Assembly (NCBI GenBank): GCA_036250195.1
Contig: JAVHZZ010000005.1
Location: 182,325,448 to 182,389,447, forward strand
DNA length: 64,000 bases
Reading direction: 5' to 3'
DNA from: Mixophyes australis
Taxonomy: Eukaryota; Chordata; Amphibia; Anura; Limnodynastidae
Shown: piece by piece, positions 30,646-43,220 of the stretch
Numbering within the stretch: position 1 is the first letter of the stretch
Layout: each line of letters opens with the position of its first letter
The notes under the pieces: generated by a model
What the model saw: only the letters and a program-made list of their open reading frames with translations
The model's database searches: none
Told to the model about the DNA's origin: nothing
Program-made: the position numbers and the translations under genes

Positions 30646-33600
30646 GTGGCTAGATCACTTTTTGCCTTGATTATAATTTATGTATGCCAGCATTCTAGTT
30701 AGCAGTTTTCGTTTAGTGGCAGTTGTATATTTCCCAGTTAAACTTAGTCGTAGAATAGGAAAATGTAGTAAAGCAGGAATGACCTCCCTCTTTTGAATGC
30801 TCTCTTTTTTAATTATTTCTAATACTAAAACCTTGTTCTGTATCCAATGGTTCCTTTACATGATTGCACACCAAACTCAATAGAGGGTACCCAATTGATT
30901 TTAGGCTAGTCTAGAATATGGAGACAGGGATGCCATAATCTAGTGTGCATGTGATAAATTGTTGGGCAATATAAAAAATTTGATGGTTGTATATAGTATA
31001 TTAGGATAAGTAGTGGAACATTTAAGGAATGTATTATGTTAAATATGTGTATTTTACTTTTTTTTATCTAGGGATACAAATACTCTGTAAAATGAAACTT
31101 TCTTCACAAGCAGGTGACATTTTTAGAGATGCATGATATTTCACATGGCTAAGCTATCTCATAAACCTTGCATTATGTGAATCTGGGTGAAGGGCTAACA
31201 TTGGAAGCATAATATATGTGGAGATATTTGCATTTCTTAGGTCAGGTATTTCTCACCAGTTTGGGTGCTCTTGAAGCTCTGAGCTCAGCAGACACTGGCT
31301 AAAATGCAGAGGGCCTTTGACATGCTGCAGTAAAGACTTGTCTCTCCAAGCTCAGAGAAGTTGGTTAAAGCCTCATCTAAGGATTTAGATGCAGTTAGTA
31401 TATTAGTAGTATGACTGTAACAAATATATATTAGAAATAAGGTTTATAATACTCCAAATTTAGAGTGAAAATTAGTATTTATTACGTGACTTTCTTGGTA
31501 CCATCAATTGTGAAGGTAAGTGATAAACTTAAGGTTTTTTTTGTAACATAGTTAAGAAAAGTTTTCAGATATAGATGTTCTCTGTATGTATGAGTGCTGG
31601 TTCAAAATTGGCATTGTATTCTGCAACTACAGAGTTATATTATTACAATACCCTCTTTGTTCTTTGTACATGTGATATATGTAAACTAAATAACATAGAA
31701 AAGTCAGTAAAAAATGTTCTATAATTATATAGTTGCAACCAAATTAATTAATTTACAAATTGGTCCTTGACACAATATTACATACAAAGAATAAACTCTT
31801 CACTGATCGTTTTCTTTTTCGATTGTTTATTTTTTTTACCCTATGGAGTTGTTATATAGTTTATTTATTTTAAGGGTAGTGGTGTCTCTACAATTGAAAT
31901 GTGCGCTTTTGAACTTAATTTGGTGTATGATCATTGTTCCATGTAGAGGCTGGTCTGTAACTCACTTTTTTAAATTGAAGTTCATATATACAAATTGTAT
32001 TACATTGCTATATGCTTTTATTTAAAGTGTAAAATTTTAATTTCAAATTATCTATTAATAAAAATGACCACTCAGCCAGAGCAGACAAGTAACAATAATT
32101 TCTTATACATGTTAAAAGGTTTAGTAATGTAAATATTCACTTTAGTGTATCGATCATGAAAATGACTCATTTTGATGTTAATCTTTATTAAAATGTATTG
32201 TCTATATATGTATATTGTGCAAACGTGGTTCTATGATGTGCTCTGTTTTGTTTTTTTGTCAACCTCTTTCATTCATGGCACATGTAAGATCTGTCATTGC
32301 AATGGACTTGTTATATTTTTTGGGATTACTGAAATATATTGATCACATGGAGTTGTGCTTTTTTTTTACTGGATTGCAAACAATGTGGTATCCTATTAAA
32401 CAGTTCCAGATGCTAATAAAACAATTTCTGACTGAGCTGTGCTTAAGTGTAGTTGCTTAGTATAACAAGTAAAAATGAGCTTGTTTGTATAGTTTAATTA
32501 ATAGAATGCATGTAATATATAGCTTTATAATGGGATAATTCCTGACAGGAGATTGCAGAAACAATCCATGTGCACATATTATTAAATGATGATGGCTCAA
32601 GTGTACTGTGCTGGTTGCTCTGTTTTCGATGTCTTTAAAAATTAAATTAAACATTAGATTGTAAAGTGGCAATGAAAATCAAAAATAAAAATTTGAATGC
32701 AGTCTTCTGTATAATGATAATAAATGGCAGCTTATACATTCCAAGATAATGTGTAATTACCTTTTCGAATACAGATCAAAAGACCTGATATCTAAGTGTT
32801 TACAAATATTTCCATTAATATTTGATATCAATGTTTTCAATGTTTAAAGTACAAACAATATAAAGAGATAATGGTAACAGAAAGTCTTTTGAATATCTTT
32901 TACACCTACATGTGTATTTCACATGTTCTGGTGAACAAACCCGATATCTGCATACTCCTCAGCACACTGAGACCTCTTCATTATAGTACTTGTGTTTATA
33001 CAACCCTTAGTAAAGTCATTGACCTGCAAGGTGGAATGTCTGGTTTATCCCAGCATCCACATATTTCACTTACTGTTTGAGAAGCATTGTATGTCAAACA
33101 AAGCCCTATTCATCATGTTCAAAATATGGCAACTGAATAGTTATTTATTCAGCACCAATATAGATTACAGTATTCTATAATGAGTTTACTTTATTCAGCA
33201 CAATATCATCTCTGCCCCAGTGAGGCTTATCATGTAATTTCCCACCCATTTCCACAAGCGTGCACACACAGAAGCTTATTAACCATACAACATGCCTTAC
33301 GGAACAGCAGTGCATCACTCAGTATGTACTCTAGGCCCTCGCCTAGGGCCCAGTGGCCCCGGGGGGCCTCCCTGCCAAATGGATCATCCTACTCTCTGTT
33401 TTCATTACAATAAAGTTCTCAATGGGGCCTGGGCAGGAGGATAAAGGTAGAAAAGGGTACTGCTGTACTGACACCACTATGCTTTGCTGGGTAGACCAGG
33501 TGGCTATACTGTACCGTTCATTGCATACTTACAGACTATGCACCTACACAGTCATGTGTTGCATTGCCTCAGCACCTCTGTTACTATGTATGTTGAGTTC

Positions 33601-34999
33601 CATCAAGCAGGGCTTAGTAAACACTCCTCTGAGCGGTCTTACTTTTGATGTTCAACCTCATGTGACTAAGGCTGCAGCATTCACAGAAGACTCACTGAGC
33701 TGGCAGCTTTGGCATCTGACTTCGGCCCTTAGCACGGCAAGACCAGCAGAGTCAGGTAGGTTGAGCATTTTTAATAATAATTTAATGTGGGAGCAATTTA
33801 GTGCATTGCAGTTAAGTATAAGTCGGTGTCTACAGGAGTGAAGTTATTTTAGGGAATAATAAAGATGTCTGACTGTAGGGGCTCTGGATGCCGAGGGGAG
33901 TACCCAGGTGCACCACTGCTACACCCCCCCCTCTCCCATAATAAATTGTGGATGGGGCAATGCATCAGAGGTGGAGGACCCAAAACAGTATATTGACTAG
34001 AACCCCCTGGGGTCTTAATCTGACTCAGAATATGAGGAAGCAGGAGCACCTGGAGGAAACTCAAGCAGTCAGAGAGAGAACCCTAATCCCCCCAAATCCC
34101 ATTAAGATAGCTAACTGTTCAGAATTTAACCAAAGACCAGAGCTAGCCACTGTGCCGACTATAGGTTTTACAGTGGTTTACAAACGTCTGCATTAGCAGT
34201 CAGCCTTATCATAGATAAGTAGATTGTAAGTAGGGCTATTTCTAAAATAAACCTTTTGCCCTTGGTCACCTTAAGCAGGTTTTTCCTTGCTATCTAATTT
34301 TTTTTTTTTTTTTTTAACTGCACCACTAGTTTCAAAAACATATTAGGTGTGTTTTATCAAAGTTATGAAATACTTTTTGTTCCATTTGTCTGTCTCTATG
34401 AATGTTTTCAGTAGACAAGTCATCTGTACTTATTTACCGGTACTAGCTATGAAAATTATGTAACCAAATTATTTTAATTATATAGTTACATTTTCACTAA
34501 CTTGTTTTCTCCTACAACCTGAAACATTGTTAAAATATTTTACTTTGCCAAAATATTTTTCCTGGGAAGGGGTTATCCTCCTAGAAGACAGTAATATGTA
34601 ATGGATTTTGTACGGATGCATTCATTTTAGGATTTGAGATATGAGAGTCAGTCCAATTCTGACTTCCCTGATATATTAGCACTTTAGACAAAAACGTTTC
34701 TGCTTTCATATAGGTCCCTGTTCGTAATTTTAGTGTTTGTTCATGACCACACACGGCTATCATTGATCCTAATTCCAGCATACTTTCTCCATTCACAATG
34801 CACAGTGTGCCAACAACGCTGGATATTGGCTTCCAGTACAGTGTGAATGGAGGTGATGCAGTGGCATTGCAAACTGCAATGTGCTGTGCATGCAGTCAGC
34901 TGACTCAAACCACACTGCATGTGCTGCATGCTTGAGAGCCATAATGTGGACAAGACCTTAATGTGCAAATTATGGCTTACTAAAGTAAAAAAAATACTA
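30646..34999. other. Gene-free AT-rich stretch
   Basis: No supported exon or bounded element. Notable only: a GC-rich patch GCCCAGTGGCCCCGGGGGGCC near 33349-33369, similar in style to the interior of the CAGGGCCGG elements; a T20 tract near 34298; and ordinary short chance frames. Confidence 0.4.
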
Positions 35000-35007
35000 T
35001 GCAGAAC

Positions 35008-35415
35008 CAGGGCCGGATTAACGGAATGGAGGCCCCTGGGCTAAGGGGGCCCCCATTCCCCCGTGAGGCCCTCCCGTTAGCAGACTGGCCCCCCTGTTAG
35101 CCGGCCGACCGCCCCCCCCCCCCCCCCCCCCCCCAAAGCGCTTACCTTCTCCTGTCACTGCAGTCCTCCTTCCGCGGCGCGCTGTAAGCTGCTTACTGAG
35201 GAGATCTCGTGACACTCTCGCGAGATCTCCTCAGTAAGGAGATTACTGAGCGCTGGAGAAGGAGGACTGCAGTGACAGAGCTCAGCATTGATCGGGCCGG
35301 GGGCGCCCCCGCCCCTGTCCCGATCAATAATTCTGCTGAGCTCTGTCAAGGGCCCCCTGGATGCCCGAGGCCCCTGGGCTGTAGCCCAGTTAGACCTCGG
35401 GTTAATCCGGCCCTG
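35008..35415. mobile_element. Non-autonomous hAT-type element, 408 bp
   Basis: Perfect 15-bp ends CAGGGCCGGATTAAC and GTTAATCCGGCCCTG. 8-bp flanks TGCAGAAC (35000-35007) and TACAGAAC (35416-35423) differ at one base. The interior is strongly palindromic (GAGATCTCGTGACACTCTCG region and CAGTCCTCCTTC/GAAGGAGGACTG arms) with a C-rich run at about 35114-35133. No coding frame. Same terminal family as 36204-38504 and 47248-49705. Confidence 0.9.
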
Positions 35416-36203
35416 TACAGAACTACAATGAGGGCCTGATTTATCTTCAGACGCAAGTCCCTCTGTGTGATGTATCTTGCGTGAAATAGCTCTGAGCATG
35501 TTCAGAAACGGACTTCACGACAATGAACATAATTGCATGCAATTTATGTCTGAACACAAATTCCACTTACTTCTGCTTATGACTTGAAGGGCAGAATGGG
35601 AGTGGGAAAGGGCGGATGAATATAGGCAATGTACAGTAAAGGTGTACCAACACATATGCAGGTGATTCAAGTTCTTGGTATCTCTTAAGTACATGTTTTT
35701 TAACCGTATCATGTGCACCAGCTATAGCACAGACATGGATACTGACTGATAGTGATGATTGTCACGGCATGGTCTTCGTATTAAAAAATACAACTATGCT
35801 GATAGCAAAGAAAATGTGTATGCAAGGAAGATTGAGATTAAGAACATCCTGATTTATGTATTTTATGTTTTAAACTCATGTTTTTATTAATGATTATAGT
35901 ATTATGAGCTGGTCACTTATTTTATACTTTTTACATACATTATCTTTTTTTTTTTTTTTTTTGCATACGTTCTGATGAGACATTATTGGCACCCTTGATT
36001 TTTTTGTATAACCTGTACAATATCTTCAACATTAAATGGAAATGTACCAACTTTGTATCTGAATTTTTCAATAAGATGTCTAATTTTAACCCCAAAAACT
36101 TTACTTTTCAACTTACATGTAGTAATGTCAAAGACAAAATATAAAATATGAACAGTTTTAAAGGTACTCTTACTATTTAGTTGCACACCCTTTGACAAAT
36201 CAA

Positions 36204-38504
36204 CAGGGCCGGACTGGCCATCTGGCACTTCTGGCAAATGCCAGAAGGGCAGATGGCCAGATGGGCCGGTTGCTAGCTGGTCGACCCCATCGCTCAGCAC
36301 ACAGACTGTCATGCCGGAATTCGGCATGACAGTCTGTGCGCTGAGCGGTGGGGTCAGCACTACACTTACTTCCTGGTGGCCGTGCGTCCCCTCCTCCTCC
36401 CCTCCGCTCCTATGAATGGCTCTGGAGATGTGTCACATGGGACGTGCACCATGTGATAGGTGCCGTCCCATGTGTTAGGAGAGACTGTACACAGCGCCGC
36501 GCAGCGAACAAGGTAAGAGGGGGGGGTAGTTTGTGTGACAGGGGATTTATTTATTTGTGTGACAGGGGGTCTATTTATTTGTGTGACAGGTGATCTATTT
36601 ATTTGTGTGACAGGGATCTATTTATTTGTGTGACAGGGCATCTATTTCTTTGTGTGACAGGGCATCTATTTCTTTGTGTGACAGGGGATCTATTTATTTG
36701 TGTGACAGGGGATCTATTTATTTGTGTGACAGGGTATCTATTTATTTGTGTGACAGGGGATCTATTTATTTGTGTGACAGAGTATCTATTTATTTGTGTG
36801 ACAGTGTATCTATTTATTTGTGTGACAGGGTATCTATTTATTTGTGTGACAGGGTATCTATTTATTTGTGTGACAGGGTATCTATTTATTTGTGTGACAG
36901 GGCATCTATTTATTTGTGTGACAGTGCATCTATTTATTTGTGTGACAGGGCATCTATTTATTTGTGTGGCAGGGCATCTATTTATTTGTGTGGCAGGGTA
37001 TCTATTTATTTGTGTGGCAGGGTATCTATTCGTGTGACAGGGTATGATTATAGTGTAACAAAAAATAACACAGAATTTGCTGACAGGCGCCAATAAAAAT
37101 GGGATCAACAAAGTTAAAAAATATATAAATCAAGCTCTGAATGACAATGAATACAAATAACCCAAAAAATAACCCCCCAAAAAAATATCCAAAGAATGAC
37201 CTTTATGATTATAGTGTGTATGTGTGTAACAGTATAACTATAGTATGTGTGTGACAAAGTATGATTATAGTGTGTATGTGTGTGACAGTATAACTATAGT
37301 ATGTGTGTGAGGGCCAGCGTATGACCATAATGTGTGTGTGTGTGAGGGCCGGTGTATGACAATAATGTGTGTATGGTTAGCTCTTCATATAATGTGGGAG
37401 GTACGCTGTTAATCTAATAGGGAATTGCAGGTGGGGCTAATTATTGGATGCTATTTTATTTGTGGGGTGATGGTGGGGGCAATTTAATAGTGGGGGCTAT
37501 CAATTTCAGATGGGGTGATTGGATTTTTAATTTAATGCTGGGGTGCTTTGGAGAGAGCGAAATAGTTTTATTTATTAAATGGGAATACTATTTAATGTCA
37601 GGGCTAGTTGGAGGGAAATAGATGTATTTATCAAATGTGAATACTAGTATTTTAATGTTGTGGCTGCAGTGAGGCCTAATTTTAAAACATGGATGCTATA
37701 TTGATTTAACACCAGGGCTAAATTTCATCTGCTCATTTTTTTCTCCAAATAGGGCATCCAACAATCCAGGATCCAGACAAGCAGCAACTGATCTAAAGAC
37801 ACCAGCAGCCACAAGTGGTGACCATGACAAAACAGGTAGGAGAGACCAGGACAGTCTACCAACTGTTCTGAATTTGGTGGGTGACTGTCCCACTTAGTCA
37901 GGATTTGGTCTGACTACAAGGACAGTTGGGAGATATGTCCTGCTTCACACTGTACTGCTTGCTAAGGCAGAACTGCATGCACCTAACAGTAGTGCACACA
38001 GTATTGCCTTTGTATTGTCAAAAATTTGTCTAATAGCCAAATTACATCATAGGAGCCCCCCTGAATTAAGTGCCCGGGCCCCCCGAGCCTTAATCCAGTT
38101 GGTCAGCAGGAGGATCTGTGCTCCGTCCCGGACAGGGCACAGCCTGCAGAGCAAGCCGAGGAGCTCTAAGTCTCACGAGATTTATTAATCTCATGAGAGC
38201 TTCCCTGCTCACTCTACAGGAATGTCAGCAGCATCAGAAGCATAGATAAGTACAGTGGGCTGGGGGGGTCATAATGTATCTGGGGGGTGGCGTAACATGG
38301 ATGGAGAGGGTCTGATAAATGTAATGTTTTATTATAATGTATGTATCAATACGCCATTTTGACCACGCCCCCAACATAATGTAGCAACACCTTTGGCGGC
38401 ACCGCCACTACACTGCGGCACACATTTTTTTTCCTGCTAATCAACAGAGGTGGGCCTGTGTGCTTTAAATGCCAGGGCTGATTTTTAGTCCCAGTCCGGC
38501 CCTG
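36204..38504. mobile_element. Non-autonomous hAT-type element, 2301 bp, inside Tc1 relic
   Basis: Ends CAGGGCCGGACTGG and CCAGTCCGGCCCTG. Exact 8-bp duplications CAAATCAA at 36196-36203 and 38505-38512. Contents: a palindrome around GAATTC (GACTGTCATGCCGGAATTCG), a 24-bp minisatellite (36530-37045), a (T)TTAATG-rich block, a conserved block around 37840-38010 (CTGTCCCACTTAGTCAGGAT), then the right end. No transposase frame. Similar in order, reversed, to 47248-49705. Confidence 0.93.
36530..37045. repeat. 24-bp minisatellite, about 21 copies
   Basis: Unit GTGTGACAGGGTATCTATTTATTT repeats head to tail with small changes (GGAT, GTAT, GCAT; one copy 23 bp). Because 24 is a multiple of three, several frames on both strands stay open (LFICVTGY, SIYLCDRV, NRYPVTQI repeats). 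None looks like a gene. Confidence 0.95.
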
Positions 38505-39845
38505 CAAATCAACAATGGCTGCCTCCAAATGTTTCTTGCATCTGCTAGTAGTTTTTCCCACTCTTCCATTGCAATTTGTTGAAGCTCTTGAATGTTTACA
38601 GGTTTCCATTTCCCAATGGCAGATTTCAGCCCTCTCCAATGATTTTGAATTAAATTGTGATTGACCTATTGCTGGCCAGTTTAAAACAGTCCATTTTTTC
38701 CTTCTAAAATATTCTTTTGTGCTTTTGGATGTGCATTTTGGGTCTTTATTGTGTTGGGGGACCCATGTTTTTCGACCCAAACCTGGTTTTCTTACACTGG
38801 ATAGCGCATTTCGCTCCAAAATGCCTTGGTAGTCTTCAGATTTCATTATTCCTTCAATATGGTCAATATCTCTAGTACCAGACACAGCAAAACAGCCCTA
38901 TAACATTATCAATCCTCCTCCATATTTAACTATAGGTAGGATGTTCTTTTCCTTAAAAGCTTAATTTTCTCGCCTATAAGCAAATTGCTGGTCTGCATTG
39001 CCAAAGAGGTCTATTTTGTTTTTGTCCAGAACGTTTGTGGTTTGTGTAGGTACATTTTGGCAAAGATCAGTCATTCCTTTTTATATCTTTTTTTCAGCAG
39101 TGTGTCCTGCTTGGCCTTTGCACATAAAGTCCTTCTTGGTTTAGTGTGTGGTGTATATTATGGGTTGAAACCATCACATACAAATTGTTCCAGGTCAACC
39201 TTAAGATCTTTGGATGTTTTATTGGATGTGTTTTTTTCCACAATTTATACTAACGTTCGAAGACTACTCTCATCGTTTTACCTCTTTCCTCCACGTCCAG
39301 GAGATTCTTCACAGTTTCATGAGTAGAAAGCTTATTAATAATATAGTGTACTGTTAAAACTGTGATGCCAAGGCCTTTAGAGGTATTGTGTTTGGTGATA
39401 ATAGTTGTGTTTTTGGTGATAATAGCACTTCTGATGCTCTCAGACAGCTCTCTTGTCTTCACCATTGTGACAAACTAACAGGGAATAAAAAGTGACCTTT
39501 TTAAACCATAAGGCTATCATCCATTGGTTAATACGAGTTATGTGAGTACCGACAATTTATCACAGATGACTAATTTCTAATTTATCACACTTGAGTCTAA
39601 TCTACTTCATTTTTCAAATTCATTTGAATTGCTCAAAAAGGTGCCTATAATTGTATCATGTCAATCTTTAAAGTTTTTCTTACCATTGCTTTTTAAAATT
39701 GCTTTTGTTTAATCTTTAGCTGTTCTGTACCAAACATGAGTGTCTATAGACCAAAGCTCTTTCACAACATTCCTTATTTCAGGAGATTTTGTACATTATG
39801 TACTTAAAATTCCCGGGTGCCAATAATCTTGACCACCACTGTATG

Positions 39846-41384
39846 CATATGCGTATCCTGCATTCTGTTCTGTTTGTACGACAAGTACAATTTAGTCAGA
39901 GTATAACTGATACCTGATTCAAATGGAAAGGTATCTGGATTTGAATATGGGCACACGTACACTCAAGTTCCATGCTCATATTAAAAAAGCAACTTGTGTG
40001 CAGTAGCCAAGGCTGGAGATGATGACAGACTGGATAAGAGCTTTCCTAGCATCTTAGGTAAGAAAATTGTGTATTCTGACAAAATATTTCTGAGGTGGAG
40101 GCAACAGGACTAGAAAAAAGACTGATGTGAGGTATAAAGCATAGGGCGGAGTCAAATGTGACACTGAGGCAGCGAGTTTGGAAGGAAATCGTGGTGTTCT
40201 TGATGGTGAGGGTGACTTGGGGGTAGGCGGTGACTCCATGTTGTTTGTGTTACAAAAATGTATTTGATTACAAAAGTATTACATTTTAGAAATGAGTATA
40301 TTCAAAGAAGCTCATTTATTCCTTTAAGAAAACAATTAAAATATATCCCTATTTAGGACCACTGTTAGAATTAATGGAACCATTTTACTGCCCAACTCCT
40401 CCTTTTCCTTAGTAGGTCATTAGTGTGGTACTTTTACTGGGACACCCGTCGTTTGTTGTATTTAGCAGGGTCCCGGCAGTCACATGTAGCTGGATGACGA
40501 TCACCTTTGGCGATGCTCAGGTCTCACCAGAACAAGAGAGATTAGCACCTGCGAATGAAAGCCAGTTGCTGTTCAGAACTGGCTATATGTGTGGGATAAA
40601 TACAAAGAATGGTAAGGGTCTTGTCAAAGTCCTGTTAAGGGGGGGGAGGTTTTAGCACAAAATTATTTTAAGTGGACAAACCTTTAAAAGTATTATTTAA
40701 AATAACATAATACCTTATATTAGCAATTACAGGTGTAGCAATTACTTGAGCTGTAGTATCTCAAAGAGGAAACTAAGTAAAGTAAAAACACAAGCACAGT
40801 GATTAATATGATTAAAAGATTATGCTTAATTACTGAATATTGTTCAGGTAAGGCCTGGTAGTACATCAATGAAAGCCTTTAGTTTGGTCTATTTTAAGCT
40901 AAACTCTTACAATCAAGCTTCAACATTATTCTTATACGTGCTATGGGTAAAAAACTCACATCTGATAATCTCAGCAGCGACAGAGGCAGCCCTTACAGCC
41001 CTATTACAAAATTGCAGATTTGAAAGGTAAACATTTTTTTACAGTTTTACAGTCTGGTACATGCAATTGTATACATTTAGAAAAATGAAACAAGCCTTTG
41101 CTTTCATCACCAAACAAATGTATTTTTTTGGATGTGAGATAATTTAAAGTATGATATAAACCATATTTGAAAAAGATTTTACCTTGCAAATCAGCATGGA
41201 GCCTGAAGTGGCCTGCCTCCACGCTTTCAGGAGGGCTAAGGATCTGTTTGATAAACATGTAAAATGTGGACATGCAAAAACACATAAGATTCATCTTAAT
41301 AGATATTAGATTGAAAAGCTACACAACACTCCCCCTGTGCCTGTGTTGTGTTGTATGTTTGTTTCAATCTGAAGTATGCGTTAC
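39846..41384. other. No gene recognised
   Basis: AT-rich. 40010-40245 has a repeat-like stretch (GGATAAGAGCTTTCC, GAGTCAAATGTGACACTGAGG) that may be a dispersed retroelement fragment. No conserved exon. Confidence 0.35.
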
Positions 41385-41494
41385 TGGTTAGACAAATGAG
41401 CTACTAACAGTAGGGCCATGAGTTCGAATCCATGAGTTCGAAGCCTGTATCTGTGTGGACTTTGTATATCTCCATGTTTATGTAGGTTTACTTC
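41385..41494 (+). mobile_element. tRNA-derived SINE fragment with duplicated B box
   Basis: ACTGGTTAGACAAATGAGCT resembles a pol III A box region, and GAGTTCGAATCC is a B box. CCATGAGTTCGAA is present twice in tandem (41416-41428 and 41431-41443). It continues into a SINE body (GTGGACTTTGTATATCTCCA). The right end is cut by the MITE at 41498. Confidence 0.6.
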
Positions 41495-41497
41495 AAT

Positions 41498-41720
41498 GGG
41501 GCGTAATCTATTCTTAAAAAGTCCCGCGGCGTAAAAACTATTAAAGTTAATATGGTAAAATCTAGCTGGATTTCAGCTCACGGCTCGGGGAGCTGCAAGC
41601 TGAAATCCAGCGAGTAATTTACCGTATTAACTGTTTTTCCACGCACGATTACTGTAATAACGGTAATCGTGCGCAGACCGCGGGATTTTCGGCGTTTCCG
41701 CCGACAATTGAATACGCCCC
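41498..41720. mobile_element. Palindromic MITE, 223 bp, TSD AAT
   Basis: Left end GGGGCGTAATC, right end CAATTGAATACGCCCC. AAT flanks at 41495-41497 and 41721-41723. The interior is a long imperfect palindrome (AGCTGGATTTCAGCTC / GAGCTGCAAGCTGAAATCCAGC). Same family as 60664-60886, and related to the split MITE at 3344/10288. Confidence 0.85.
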
Positions 41721-42064
41721 AATGTGTCACTTTATAGAAGAGTACGATAGTATATGTTTTGCCATTTGCTCTGTCTATAGCATTGTATCATAAATATTTA
41801 GTTGTGAGTGTTTTAAATGAACAATGCTTTTTGAACAGTTTGGTGTTGTTAATCAGCGCTGCTGCTATAGCTGCTTTGGACTTTAACATGACCCTGAGCT
41901 TCCTTAACTTTAAGTAAGAAGGTAAGATAAAACTCTCAGCATTTCTTCTCAACTATCCGATGGATCCGGCACTCTTCTTAAGTCAGTACAAATAACACCT
42001 ACTCTTCTTAAGTCAGTACATTCTCCGCCCAATTTCCACCCATTCCCCTCCCTTTCCCAACCCC

Positions 42065-42200
42065 TTTTTCTTACGTGAACTTCTTAAATGCAGTTAAGAA
42101 GGATTTTCATCTTAACTTAGGAAATTCTTAACTTACACAATGAATTTTCCTTCTTATCTCCCTTTTCTGGGCATGCTCAGAGAAGATGTTCGGGTGCCTA
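42065..42200. repeat. Degenerate relative of the 19364 MITE
   Basis: ATTTTCATCTTAACTTAGGAAATTCTT, CTTATCTCCCTTTTCTGGGCATGCTCAGAG match the interior of 19364-19590. Ends are not preserved. Confidence 0.55.
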
Positions 42201-42246
42201 AGAGCTGACGCAAATACATTTGCAGTGTTTTTTTAAAAAAAATGTT

Positions 42247-42273
42247 AAATAATAATAATAATAATAATAATAA
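42247..42273. repeat. (TAA)n microsatellite
   Basis: About nine uninterrupted TAA units. Confidence 0.9.
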
Positions 42274-42644
42274 AAACGAGTAGTCCTGTCATTGTCCCGA
42301 GACTGGATAGGAGCCCAGTGGCAGGGAGGAAGGCTGGCTAACAGGAGATGAGATGGAAGAAAGGTCAAACAACCCGGGATTGGTACACAGAGAGGCGTAG
42401 AGGTCCAAAGATTGAGGCAGAAGCGAAGTGGAGTGCAAGCCAAGGTCGGTACACATGTAGTAGATGCTGCTAGACAGGAACAGGGGCAGGGGCTAGATCA
42501 CAGGCACAGAGCACAATAATCAGGCACTAGAGACAGGAACTGGCCAGGCTTTAATAGGAAGTCAAGGGGTGGAGCCAAGGCATGCTGGAAGATCAGGAGA
42601 TCACTGGAATTGATCTAGAACACCAAATAAAGGCAAGGAACTGT

Positions 42645-42870
42645 CCAGCAGCCAGAATAGCTCAGTCAGCAGAGCAGCAGTCCACAGAGGCAGAAGTCCT
42701 GGGTTCAAATCCTGACAGGTCCTCCTTCCAAAAGTGTTGCCAGCAACAGCGCTCATCAACTATGCAGGTAGCAGCAAAATTGGGAGAACATGCAGTGCAG
42801 TGTCCTGCCGAAAAATGCTGCTTTTCCACACTGGGACCAATCATAATGAAACAGTTCTGTATTATTTAGT
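42645..42870 (+). mobile_element. tRNA-derived SINE
   Basis: A tRNA-like head: AATAGCTCAGTCAGCAGAGC fits an A box, and GGGTTCAAATCCTGACAGG fits a B box, with a plausible spacing of about 45 bp. An unrelated body (CCAGCAACAGCGCTC, CATGCAGTGCAGTGTCCTG) follows. A functional tRNA is rejected because the acceptor stem and CCA-proximal pairing are not present. Confidence 0.65.
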
Positions 42871-43074
42871 ATGACAAGCACCAAGTCTGTCATTAGCATC
42901 CTCGCGGTGTATGTCATAGTTGTTCCTTATGGTTTTTTTTTTACAATGGAATTACCTAGGATTTAGGTGAGAAATAAAGTGGTGAAGGTTGGTGTGTGTC
43001 GGAAGGTTTTATTTGTAATAAAGTATTTTGTCACAATGTATTTTTGATGGTTTATTTTCCGATCTACAGGTCTC

Positions 43075-43220
43075 TTGCAGCCATGTGTATGTTTTCACTC
43101 GTAGTTCTACAAGCGCCAACATACCCAAATACTTAAGCCATTACAGGACTATCTGGAACCTGTAGTGCACCAACAAAAATACTGGTTTAACTATTTAAGG
43201 TGTATTACCCCACATCCACC
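43075..43220 (-). repeat. Dispersed repeat, copy 2 (mate at 17725-17900)
   Basis: The reverse complement shares GGATGTGGGGTAATA and GGTGCACTACAGGTTCCAG with 17725-17900. Confidence 0.5.

Larger units (their letters stand above)
35976..39845 (-). pseudogene. Tc1-like transposon relic split by a hAT-type element
   Basis: Matching inverted ends ATTATTGGCACCC (left, near 35982) and GGGTGCCAATAATCTTGACC (right, near 39816). Minus-strand coding traces are seen in 38885-38520: GIMKSEDYQGILERNALSSV, HNKDPKCTSKSTKEYFRRKK, WPAIGQSQFNSKSLE, then RCKKHLEAAI. These follow the Tc1 order with decayed catalytic residues. Further N-terminal traces run to about 39465 (MVKTRELSESIRSAI). About 1.57 kb remains once the 36204-38504 insertion is set aside. 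Confidence 0.85.

Noticed and set aside
36599..37111. Long open frames on both strands with 8-residue repeats
   Set aside because: They come from a 24-bp minisatellite whose period keeps frames open; no start context, no non-repeat domain.
42645..42720. tRNA gene
   Set aside because: A and B boxes are present but the acceptor stem does not pair and a SINE body follows.
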